DNA from: Brevundimonas sp. UBA5866
GTDB taxonomy: Bacteria > Pseudomonadota > Alphaproteobacteria > Caulobacterales > Caulobacteraceae
Length of the DNA stretch: 26,286 nucleotides
NCBI RefSeq assembly: GCF_002432125.1
Contig: NZ_DJFS01000047.1
Location: forward strand, 255 to 26,540
Direction: 5' to 3'
Part shown: positions 1-5,849 of the stretch, one piece after another
Position numbering within the stretch: position 1 is the stretch's first letter
Layout of the letters: the number at the start of each line of letters is the position of its first letter
The notes under the pieces: generated by a model
Told to the model about the DNA's origin: nothing
The model's database searches: none
The model's input: the letters and a program-made list of their open reading frames with translations, nothing else
Translations under genes and position numbers: made by a program

Positions 1-231
1 CGAGCCGCCCATCGAATAGGCCACGATGATGCCGATGATGATGACCAGCAGCACAACGACGCTGATGATCAGGGTCAGCGGCGGCGACTTGGACGACGAT
101 GCGCGGCGCGGATCATACCCGCTGCGGCTGAACGGCAGGTCGTCGTCGGTGGGCGGGGTATAGGCACCGCGTTCACGGCCGGGATCACGGCCTTGCTGGG
201 GGTAGCCTCGGTTGTCGTCATCATAGGACAT
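1..231 (-). CDS. SPOR/FtsN-like inner-membrane division protein, N-terminal part (truncated by window edge)
   Basis: Only the first 77 codons are inside the window; the gene runs off position 1. The visible protein has an acidic, glycine- and proline-rich cytoplasmic tail with a GAYTPPTDDDLPF segment, then a basic SSSKS stretch and a single transmembrane helix at about residues 51-71, ending in YSMGGS. This bitopic layout (short cytoplasmic N-terminus, one helix, periplasmic remainder) fits the FtsN-like SPOR-domain proteins that bind septal peptidoglycan in Caulobacter. The SPOR domain itself would lie outside the window and is not seen. AAAGG stands seven bases before the ATG. The gene follows dgt on the same strand after 84 bases. 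The FtsN call rests on the tail motif, topology and neighbourhood, so the gene symbol is left open. Confidence 0.6.
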   Translation of the reverse strand, partial: MSYDDDNRGYPQQGRDPGRERGAYTPPTDDDLPFSRSGYDPRRASSSKSPPLTLIISVVVLLVIIIGIIVAYSMGGS

Positions 232-315
232 GGTCGCGCCTTTAACTCGGGTCCGGCCACGCGAATCGGTGCGCGGTCGTCAGGATTTTATCACCCCCGC
301 CCCTTGCCTTTCGAA

Positions 316-1506
316 TCATAGATCGAGGGCGAGGTCGAGGCTGAACAGCTTTCTGTGCACTTCGATAGCGTAACGATCGGTCATACCGGCGATATAGTCG
401 CATACCGCACGGGCCCGCTGGGTGCGGTCATCGGTCATGGCCTGACGCTGCCATTCGGGGGGCAGGACCTCGGGCTCTTCCATCGCCAGATTGAACAGCT
501 GGGCCAGAACCCGACGCGCCTGGCTGCGGGTGCGGTTGACGCGATAGTGGCGGTACATGCGCTCGAACAGGAAGCGGCGCAGGACGGCCAGTTCCTCCAT
601 CATGCCCTGCGAGAACTGCACCAGGGTTTCAGGTGCCAGCCGCACATCCTCGACCGTTTGGATACGGTGAGACTTCAGGCGATGCTCGGTCTCGGCCAGC
701 ACATCGTCCACCATGACACCGATCATGCGGCGCACGGCCTCCAGACGCAGCATACGGTCATCGATACCGGGATAGTCGGCCCGCGCGGCGGCAATCGCCG
801 GACCGATCAGCGGAATGTTCGCCAGATCGTTGAGGGTGAACAGGCCCGCCTGCACGCCGTCGTCAACGTCGTGGTTGTTATAGGCGATGTCGTCGGCGAT
901 GGCCGCGCACTGCGCCTCTAGGGAGGCAAAGGTGCCCAGACGCAGGTCCCAGTTCAGCACGCCGCCCGCGTGATAGTCGGCCACCCGCGCCCATGCCGGC
1001 TCATCCAGATGGTGCAGGACCGGACCGTTGTGCTTGACCACGCCCTCGACAGTTTCCCACGACAGGTTCAGGCCCGGAAATGCCGGATAGCGCATTTCCA
1101 GCTCGGTCACGACGCGGAAGCTCTGGACGTTATGGTCGAAGCCGCCGTAGTCCTTCATCAGTTCCGCCAGCTCATCCTCGCCCGCATGCGAGAACGGCGG
1201 GTGACCAAGGTCATGGGCCAGGGCGATGGTTTCGGCCAGATCGTCATCCAGCCGCAGGGCGTGGGCCAGCGAACGGGCGATCTGGGCCACCTCCAGCGAA
1301 TGCGTCAGGCGCGTGCGGTAAGTGTCGCCCTCGTGCGCCACGAATACCTGCGTCTTTTCCTTCAGGCGGCGGAAGGAGGTCGAGTGGATGATGCGGTCAC
1401 GGTCACGCGCAAAGGGGGTACGGGTACGGCTGGGGTGTTCCGGGATGCGGCGGCCACGGCTGTTTTCGTGGTGTTCGGCATAAGGGGCGCGTTCGATCTG
1501 GCTCAC
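316..1506 (-). CDS. dgt: dGTP triphosphohydrolase-like HD-domain protein
   Basis: This 396-residue protein belongs to the Dgt-like HD hydrolases, which remove triphosphate from dNTPs and help control nucleotide pools. The family signature is clear: an N-terminal RDRDRIIHSTSFRRLKEKTQ segment (about 35-54), then H69 in RLTHSLEV, the HD pair H98-D99 in AHDLGHPPFSHAG, and D205 in ADDIAYNNHDVDDG; together these form the metal site. The length matches the proteobacterial type 2 Dgt-like proteins. The start is GTG (minus-strand codon at 1504-1506), with no strong ribosome site. It diverges from the Fe-S carrier gene at 1569, with 62 bases between the two starts, and is followed after 84 bases by the SPOR-like gene. 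In many alphaproteobacteria argS lies between these two; here it does not. Confidence 0.9.
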   Translation of the reverse strand: MSQIERAPYAEHHENSRGRRIPEHPSRTRTPFARDRDRIIHSTSFRRLKEKTQVFVAHEGDTYRTRLTHSLEVAQIARSLAHALRLDDDLAETIALAHDLGHPPFSHAGEDELAELMKDYGGFDHNVQSFRVVTELEMRYPAFPGLNLSWETVEGVVKHNGPVLHHLDEPAWARVADYHAGGVLNWDLRLGTFASLEAQCAAIADDIAYNNHDVDDGVQAGLFTLNDLANIPLIGPAIAAARADYPGIDDRMLRLEAVRRMIGVMVDDVLAETEHRLKSHRIQTVEDVRLAPETLVQFSQGMMEELAVLRRFLFERMYRHYRVNRTRSQARRVLAQLFNLAMEEPEVLPPEWQRQAMTDDRTQRARAVCDYIAGMTDRYAIEVHRKLFSLDLALDL

Positions 1507-1568
1507 GACATCAACTTTGATCTGGGCAGGGCTTTTTTATTGGGCTCTTACGCCTCATATAGAAGCCT

Positions 1569-1955
1569 GTGAGCACCGTCCAATCCACAGAACAATCCAC
1601 AGCCGCCTTTTCCATCAGTGCGCGAGCACCGGAGGGCATCACCCTGTCGCCTGCGGCGGCGCGCCGTCTCGCGGCCCTGTCCGAGGCCGAAGGCAGGCCC
1701 CTGATGTTGCGCGTTGCGGTTGAGGGCGGCGGCTGCTCCGGCTTCCAGTATCAGATGGATCTGGTCGAGAGCGCCAATGACGACGACATCCGCATCGAAT
1801 GCGACGGTCAGGCGGCGCTGGTCGACAAGGTATCGGTACCCTTCCTGAAAGGATCCGAGATCACCTTTGTCGACGAACTGGCCGGCGCGCAGTTCGTGAT
1901 CAAGAATCCCAACGCCGCCTCCAGCTGTGGCTGCGGCGTCAGCTTCTCGATCTGA
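1569..1955 (+). CDS. erpA: A-type iron-sulphur cluster carrier (ErpA/IscA family)
   Basis: A 128-residue A-type carrier that would accept Fe-S clusters from the scaffold and deliver them to apoproteins in the cytoplasm. The three conserved cysteine ligands are present: C56 in GGGCSGFQYQM and C120/C122 in SSCGCGVSFSI at the C-terminus. The HesB-like core begins near residue 24 (ITLSPAAARRL); the first ~20 residues are a Ser/Thr/Ala-rich extension with no clear family match. The start is GTG without a visible Shine-Dalgarno sequence; a TATAGA at 1558-1563 lies so close that a leaderless or very short-leader message is possible. The gene is monocistronic and ends 22 bases before a strong hairpin terminator. 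ErpA, IscA and SufA cannot be separated firmly from sequence alone; ErpA is preferred because no isc or suf genes are nearby. Confidence 0.85.
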   Translation: MSTVQSTEQSTAAFSISARAPEGITLSPAAARRLAALSEAEGRPLMLRVAVEGGGCSGFQYQMDLVESANDDDIRIECDGQAALVDKVSVPFLKGSEITFVDELAGAQFVIKNPNAASSCGCGVSFSI

Positions 1956-1977
1956 GTTCACACCATCCGATACAATA

Positions 1978-2006
1978 AAAGCCCCGAACCGCACGGTCGG
2001 GGCTTT
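1978..2006. terminator. Bidirectional Rho-independent terminator
   Basis: AAAGCCCCGA (1978-1987) pairs perfectly with TCGGGGCTTT (1997-2006) around a 9-base loop that can itself close by two more CC/GG pairs. Runs of A on the left and T on the right give a U-tract in both directions, so it can end both the Fe-S carrier transcript and the converging small gene at 2039-2215. Confidence 0.85.
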
Positions 2007-2038
2007 GTCTTGCCTGATGCGGACGGGGCAGACGCCCC

Positions 2039-2215
2039 TTACATAAAGCGGATGTAGTGGATGATGGCCACGATGATATCATCCCAATTCTCCGGCCACT
2101 TCAGGACCAGGAAAAAGGTCGCTACCGCAATCGCCAGCAACAGTGCCAAAAAGCGTACGCGGCTTCCTCTGCGACGGCGCGGCATATAGCCGTACTCGTA
2201 GCTTGCACCCCTCAT
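2039..2215 (-). CDS. Small basic single-helix membrane protein, function unknown
   Basis: A 58-residue protein not recognised as a named family. A short N-terminus with tyrosines (SYEYGYM) leads into a strongly basic patch, PRRRRGSRVR (about 12-21), followed by one hydrophobic helix (about 22-38) and an amphipathic tail rich in Trp and Ile. By the positive-inside rule the N-terminus would be cytoplasmic. GGGGGAA lies upstream of the ATG as a ribosome site. The next gene on the same strand (2336-2536) has the same basic-patch-then-helix design, including an MPRxRRRG motif, so the two may be distant paralogues. The reading frame is supported by composition and the ribosome site rather than by homology. 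Confidence 0.55.
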   Translation of the reverse strand: MRGASYEYGYMPRRRRGSRVRFLALLLAIAVATFFLVLKWPENWDDIIVAIIHYIRFM

Positions 2216-2335
2216 CGGTCACTTCCCCCAAGCGACAAAAACAAAAACGGCGCTATTTACAGCACAGACGCTACACCTCGCCTAGCGGTTTTCACTTGGG
2301 GCGGGAACGTCGGGGGCAAAACCGATTTGCAGTGC

Positions 2336-2536
2336 CTATCGGGCCATCTGCTCCAGCACCTTTCCGGCCCCGTAAAGACCGATCTGGCCGGGCCGGTGCG
2401 GGTCTTCGTCAACCAGCGCCAGCGTCACGACAAAAACCGCGACTGCGAGCAGGCAGACAATGAGCCAGAAGTTGGAGCGCCGCCCGCGTCTGCGCGAGCG
2501 CGGCATGACTGTGAGGCTGGGCTTGCTGTTCATCAT
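2336..2536 (-). CDS. Small basic single-helix membrane protein, possible paralogue of the 2039-2215 product
   Basis: Encodes about 66 residues from the first ATG of a tandem ATG-ATG; a TTG codon further upstream (2554) and an internal ATG at MPRSRRRG (2506) are alternative starts, and no ribosome site decides between them. After the MPRSRRRGRRS basic patch comes one transmembrane helix (LIVCLLAVAVFVVTLALV) and a short tail (DEDPHRPGQIGLYGAGKVLEQMAR) that would be periplasmic. The basic patch plus helix resembles the neighbouring 58-residue protein. No enzymatic motif is seen and no function can be given. Confidence 0.45.
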   Translation of the reverse strand: MMNSKPSLTVMPRSRRRGRRSNFWLIVCLLAVAVFVVTLALVDEDPHRPGQIGLYGAGKVLEQMAR

Positions 2537-2590
2537 ATACCCATGATAGCCCAAACAAGCTTTGCCTTAACCCCCCACCCCGCGATATGG

Positions 2591-2622
2591 AAAAGGCGGC
2601 CCTCTATCGAGGAACCGCCCTT
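2591..2622 (-). terminator. Rho-independent terminator of the DUF1328 gene
   Basis: On the minus strand a two-part stem forms: GGCGG/CCGCC (2615-2619 with 2595-2599) outside and CCTC/GAGG (2609-2612 with 2601-2604) inside a TAT-containing loop. It is followed by TTTT (complement of 2591-2594). It sits 24 bases after the stop of the 2646-2822 gene. Confidence 0.65.
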
Positions 2623-2645
2623 CGGAGCCGTATAGGAAGCCGTGC

Positions 2646-2822
2646 CTATTTGACGATCTTTTTGCCTGCCACGACACCCAGCACCAGGAAGATCAGGAAG
2701 ATCACAAGAGCGGCAATCGCCAGAAACTTCGCAATGCCCGCTGCCGTACCGGCAATACCGCCAAAGCCCAGAATACTGGCCACCACGGCGATGATTGCGA
2801 AAATAATAGCCCACTTGATCAT
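2646..2822 (-). CDS. DUF1328 (YtjA-like) small membrane protein
   Basis: A 58-residue protein that starts MIKWAIIFAIIAVVASILGF and contains the glycine-rich centre GFGGIAGTAAGIAK, ending GVVAGKKIVK. Two hydrophobic helices flank the GxGGIAGTA segment, as is typical of the DUF1328 family of small two-helix inner-membrane proteins of unknown role, often stress-induced. The start is fixed by AGGAG eight bases before the ATG; longer in-frame extensions lack this support. A hairpin terminator follows. The gene stands among other tiny membrane-protein genes on the same strand but has its own terminator, so it is probably transcribed alone. Confidence 0.85.
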   Translation of the reverse strand: MIKWAIIFAIIAVVASILGFGGIAGTAAGIAKFLAIAALVIFLIFLVLGVVAGKKIVK

Positions 2823-2894
2823 AAGTCTTCTCCTGTTGTTCACAGGATAACTCTGCAGAGCAGCCACCGTTCCTTATTTTGACAGCTTGTTGTC

Positions 2895-3077
2895 CTATCG
2901 GCGGCGACCTTCGGGCGGCGGTGGTTCGCAGGCCAAGCCATCGCCGTCGCCATCCATATCGGGATGATAGGCCGGATGTCCGATGGGAATGTTCTCGTAT
3001 CCCGCCGCACGGGCGGCTTTGCAACTGTAGAACATGCGCTGCCCTGTGCGGACAGCGGGCGCCCGCCGTACGGGCAT
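2895..3077 (-). CDS. Small Excalibur (calcium-binding) domain protein
   Basis: A 60-residue protein from the ATG at 3075-3077; a TTG start at 3107 would add ten residues. It consists almost wholly of one Excalibur domain: FYSCKAARAAGYENIPIGHP, then PDMDGDGDGLACEPPPP. The DxDGDGxxCE loop is the EF-hand-like calcium site, and the two cysteines are the conserved pair. Such domains usually sit at the C-terminus of secreted nucleases or surface proteins. Here there is no visible signal peptide, membrane helix or partner domain, so it is either a stand-alone cytoplasmic domain, a protein whose start is misplaced, or a remnant of a longer gene. A stop codon in frame upstream of the TTG limits any extension. 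Confidence 0.6.
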   Translation of the reverse strand: MPVRRAPAVRTGQRMFYSCKAARAAGYENIPIGHPAYHPDMDGDGDGLACEPPPPEGRRR

Positions 3078-3164
3078 CAGGTCCAGCTCACCGTTGATGC
3101 TGGTCAAAGGTGCGGTCCCAACCCACAGGATATGCGACCCTTATAGCTATTCAAATAACAAGGG

Positions 3165-3202
3165 TTGAACTTAGGTAAATTCCTAATTATGATTTTTCCT
3201 AA
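3165..3202 (+). promoter_or_regulatory. Sigma-70 promoter with palindromic operator for the arsR/sdpI operon
   Basis: TTGAAC (3165-3170) and TATGAT (3188-3193) are separated by exactly 17 bases. The spacer holds an inverted repeat, TTAGG-N6-CCTAA (3171-3186), and a third CCTAA lies at 3198-3202, touching the start codon. The expected transcription start falls around 3199-3201, so the ATG at 3202 would be at or next to the 5' end. The placement of the repeat suggests autorepression by the ArsR-family product. Confidence 0.65.
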
Positions 3203-3489
3203 TGAATGCCTTGTTCAAAGCCCTGTCCCACCCGGTCCGTCGCCAGATCATTGGCATGCTGCGCGATAGCCCGCTGGCGTCCGGAGATATCGCGGCGGCT
3301 TTCGACATGAGCTGGCCCACGGTGACAGGGCACCTGAATGCCCTGCGGGACGCCGGACTGGTCAGTACCGAAAAGCACGGCCAATCCGTGCGTTACCGGC
3401 TGGAAATCTCGGCGGTCGAAGAAGGGCTGGCCTTTCTGATGGAGATGGCCGGTACAGGCAGAAAAACAAAGACGGAGGAGATGAAGTGA
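3202..3489 (+). CDS. ArsR-family winged-helix repressor (SdpR-like)
   Basis: A 95-residue DNA-binding protein with the classic ArsR layout: MNALFKALSHPVRRQIIGML at the N-terminus, a recognition helix-turn-helix in SGDIAAAFDMSWPTVTGHLN (about 28-47), and a wing around STEKHGQSVRYRL. No metal-binding cysteine motif (ELCVCDL type) is present, which points to the SdpR-like subgroup that regulates a partner membrane protein rather than a metal sensor. Its stop overlaps the GTG start of the SdpI-like gene by four bases, so the two are co-translated. The spacer palindrome of its promoter is the likely operator. The start codon has no Shine-Dalgarno sequence, consistent with a leaderless message. Confidence 0.85.
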   Translation: MNALFKALSHPVRRQIIGMLRDSPLASGDIAAAFDMSWPTVTGHLNALRDAGLVSTEKHGQSVRYRLEISAVEEGLAFLMEMAGTGRKTKTEEMK

Positions 3490-4160
3490 AATCATTAAGC
3501 GCCATCGACAGACTGGCTATCGCCATCTCTGTTCTGATCTTTGCCGCCGCCATCTGGGTGGCCCTGTACGGGCCCACCAGCCCTATTCCCTTGCATTTCG
3601 ACTCCAGCGGCAACGCCGACCGTTACGGCAGTCGCAACGAACTGGCGGCTACCCTGGGCGTAATAGGCGTGCTCAATCTTCTGGTCTCGGCCTTCACCTC
3701 CCACCAGTCGAAACAGGCGACCGATCCGGTGCGCAGCAAAGCCCTGCGCAATGGCCAGCTTATGTCCGTGCTGATCGTGGCCGGGGTGGCTGTCATGATC
3801 GGCTGGACCTCCCTTGGCCCGCAGGCGGCGACGGGCACCAACAACATGTCCGTCACCCTGGCCTTTACCGCGGCCATCTGTGTGTTGGCCGGAGCCATGC
3901 TGGGCAAGGTCGGGCCCAATCCATTCATCGGCGTGAAAACGCCGTGGGCCTACAAGTCACGACTGGCATGGGACAAGTCCAACAGACTGGCAGGGCGTCT
4001 GATGTTCGCTCTGGGCCTCATCGGCCTTGCCGCCAGCCCCTTTGCGCCCCAGCCCGTATCCACCGTCGTCTTTGTCGCCTGCATATTGGGGGCCGGGGCT
4101 TGGGCCGTCTACGAAAGCTGGCGCGTATGGCGAAATGACCCCGAAGCCGAACCCTTCTGA
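3486..4160 (+). CDS. SdpI-family integral membrane protein (DUF1648 + SdpI)
   Basis: A 224-residue membrane protein with about six hydrophobic segments. The N-terminal half has the DUF1648 signature, IPLHFDSSGNADRYGSR, after the first helix (about residues 33-49). The C-terminal half has the SdpI motif FIGVKTPWAYKSRLAWDKSN followed by R-L-A-G. In Bacillus subtilis SdpI gives immunity to the SDP killing factor and also sequesters the repressor SdpR at the membrane. Here the same repressor/membrane pair is kept, but no toxin genes are visible. Translation starts at GTG inside the arsR stop region (four-base overlap), with GAGGAG a few bases upstream. The physiological signal is unknown. Confidence 0.85.
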   Translation: MKSLSAIDRLAIAISVLIFAAAIWVALYGPTSPIPLHFDSSGNADRYGSRNELAATLGVIGVLNLLVSAFTSHQSKQATDPVRSKALRNGQLMSVLIVAGVAVMIGWTSLGPQAATGTNNMSVTLAFTAAICVLAGAMLGKVGPNPFIGVKTPWAYKSRLAWDKSNRLAGRLMFALGLIGLAASPFAPQPVSTVVFVACILGAGAWAVYESWRVWRNDPEAEPF

Positions 4161-4182
4161 TGATTGAAAGCGGAGACGCAAA

Positions 4183-5115
4183 ATGCTGAGCCTTGCCCTT
4201 GCCGCGCTGATTTTCACCGGTCCTACCGATACGCCCGTTTCGGTGACGACCGACACCGGCACCCTGCACGGTTCACTGATGCGACCGCAGGGTGATGTCC
4301 GTGCGACGGCCGTCATCATCCCAGGCAGCGGCCCCACCGACCGCGACGGCAACAACCCCCTGGGCGTCCGCAATGCCTCGCTGAAACAGCTGGCCGAGGG
4401 ACTGGCCGAACAGGGCATCGCCACCGTCCGTATCGACAAGCGCGGCATCGCCCAAAGCCGCGCCGCAGGGCCGGATGAAGCCAGCCTGTCCTTCACCAAT
4501 ATGGCCGAGGATGCCCGCAACTGGGCCAAGCTGGCCATCGAGCAGACAGGGGCCCGCTGTGCGTGGCTGATCGGCCATTCCGAAGGCGCGCTGGTCGCAC
4601 AATCCGCCGCCAGCCAAGCTGATACGCCGGTGTGCGGCCTGCTCCTGCTGTCCGGTTCGGGTCGCCCTGCCGGTGTGGTGCTGCGCGAACAACTGGCCCC
4701 CCAACTGCCCCCCGCCCTGATGGCCGAGGCCGACGCCGCTCTGACGGAACTGGAAGCGGGCCGGACCTTGGACAATCCGCCGCCTGCGCTGGCCGCCCTG
4801 TTCCGTCCCTCGGTCCAGCCCTACATGATTTCATGGCTGGCGCTGGATCCGGCAGCGCTGGCGTCCAACTATGACGGGCCGATCTTCATCGGTCAGGGCA
4901 CCACCGACATCCAGACGTCGGTCACCGACGCCCGCGCCCTGTCAGAAGCCCAGCCGCGCTCGACGCTGAAACTGTGGGACGGCATCAACCACGTCCTGAC
5001 CGAAGCGCCCGAAGACCGCGCGGCCAACATCGCCACCTATGGCAATCCAGAAGCCAAGATCGCCCCGCAGGTGGTCGAGGACGTCAGCGCCTTCATCAAG
5101 GCCAATACGCCCTAG
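4183..5115 (+). CDS. Exported alpha/beta hydrolase (serine hydrolase of the S33/esterase type)
   Basis: A 310-residue protein with a short hydrophobic N-terminus that may be a signal peptide (MLSLALAALIFTG). The fold markers are an oxyanion-region PGSGPTDRDG (48-56), the nucleophile elbow GHSEG with Ser133, Asp242 in GTTDIQ and His270 in INHVL, which together form a complete triad. The GSGPxDRDGNN motif is typical of a group of bacterial hydrolases often annotated as S33 peptidases or esterases; the substrate is unknown. GGAGA lies about six bases before the ATG, and the gene starts 22 bases after the SdpI-like gene, so it is likely the third gene of that operon. It ends in CTAG, which it shares with the stop of the converging TyrA gene. 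Confidence 0.8.
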   Translation: MLSLALAALIFTGPTDTPVSVTTDTGTLHGSLMRPQGDVRATAVIIPGSGPTDRDGNNPLGVRNASLKQLAEGLAEQGIATVRIDKRGIAQSRAAGPDEASLSFTNMAEDARNWAKLAIEQTGARCAWLIGHSEGALVAQSAASQADTPVCGLLLLSGSGRPAGVVLREQLAPQLPPALMAEADAALTELEAGRTLDNPPPALAALFRPSVQPYMISWLALDPAALASNYDGPIFIGQGTTDIQTSVTDARALSEAQPRSTLKLWDGINHVLTEAPEDRAANIATYGNPEAKIAPQVVEDVSAFIKANTP

Positions 5116-5849
5116 GCCTTATGGTCTAGTTCGCTGCGGGCTTCGTCGAACAGGCTGAAAAAGCGTTCGCGAACGCCCGCCGCGAAGGGGTTGTCGCGCT
5201 CGATGGCCTGATAGACGGCGGGGCTGTCGTGGCGGACCATCTCCACGCCCTGCATGACGCGCTCGAAGCTGGCGGTGGTCATGCGGGTGGGCAGCGGCTC
5301 CATGTTTAGCAACACCTTGGCGATCAGGTGGGTCAGGCCCTGAACCGTCGCGGCCTCACGGTCGTGATCTTCGGGGCTGACGTTGAACACCTTGAGTTTC
5401 AGCACCTTGCGGCACCATGCAGCAAGGCGGCGGGCGTCCTTGGCGCCCCGCACCTCGCACACGGCGATGCGCAGGCCGCTCAAACCTTCCTTGGCCGATT
5501 GCGGACCGAACAGGGGGTGGGTCCCGACGATGCGGACGTGGTCGGGCAGCAGACGCTGCATCGCCTCGGCGGGTTTCACCTTCACCGAGCCGACATCGAT
5601 CACCAGCGCGCCCTTGGCCAGCAGGGGCGCGATCTCGACAAGCGTCTGTTCCAACACACCGACAGGAACGGCCAGGATCACCACCGGACACCCTGCCGCC
5701 TCGGCCAGATCGACCTTGGCGGCATTGTCGTCGCCCTGCGCCATGGCGGGATCAAACGCCCGCACATCGAAATGCGCCGACAGATGCTGCGCGGTCAGTT
5801 TGCCGAACGCGCCGTAACCGATCAGACCTAAACGCGGACGCTCTTTCAC
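5112..5849 (-). CDS. tyrA: TyrA-type prephenate/arogenate dehydrogenase
   Basis: A 245-residue NAD(P)-dependent dehydrogenase for the oxidative decarboxylation step of tyrosine synthesis. It has the Rossmann motif GLIGYGAFG (8-16), an acidic residue at the end of beta-2 (FDP), and the family signature VGTHPLFGPQSAKEG with His111 as the likely catalytic residue, followed by an all-helical C-terminal domain. It is shorter than the usual 280-370 residue enzymes and has no ACT or chorismate mutase domain, so feedback control by tyrosine through ACT is not expected. Whether it prefers prephenate or arogenate cannot be read from the sequence. It overlaps the dihydroorotase gene by four bases and is presumably translated from the same message. 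Confidence 0.75.
   Translation of the reverse strand: MKERPRLGLIGYGAFGKLTAQHLSAHFDVRAFDPAMAQGDDNAAKVDLAEAAGCPVVILAVPVGVLEQTLVEIAPLLAKGALVIDVGSVKVKPAEAMQRLLPDHVRIVGTHPLFGPQSAKEGLSGLRIAVCEVRGAKDARRLAAWCRKVLKLKVFNVSPEDHDREAATVQGLTHLIAKVLLNMEPLPTRMTTASFERVMQGVEMVRHDSPAVYQAIERDNPFAAGVRERFFSLFDEARSELDHKA

Noticed and set aside
2057..2635. A 192-codon plus-strand frame over the small-gene region
   Set aside because: It is antisense to the small membrane-protein genes, has no recognisable motif and no ribosome site, and runs through clear intergenic sequence.
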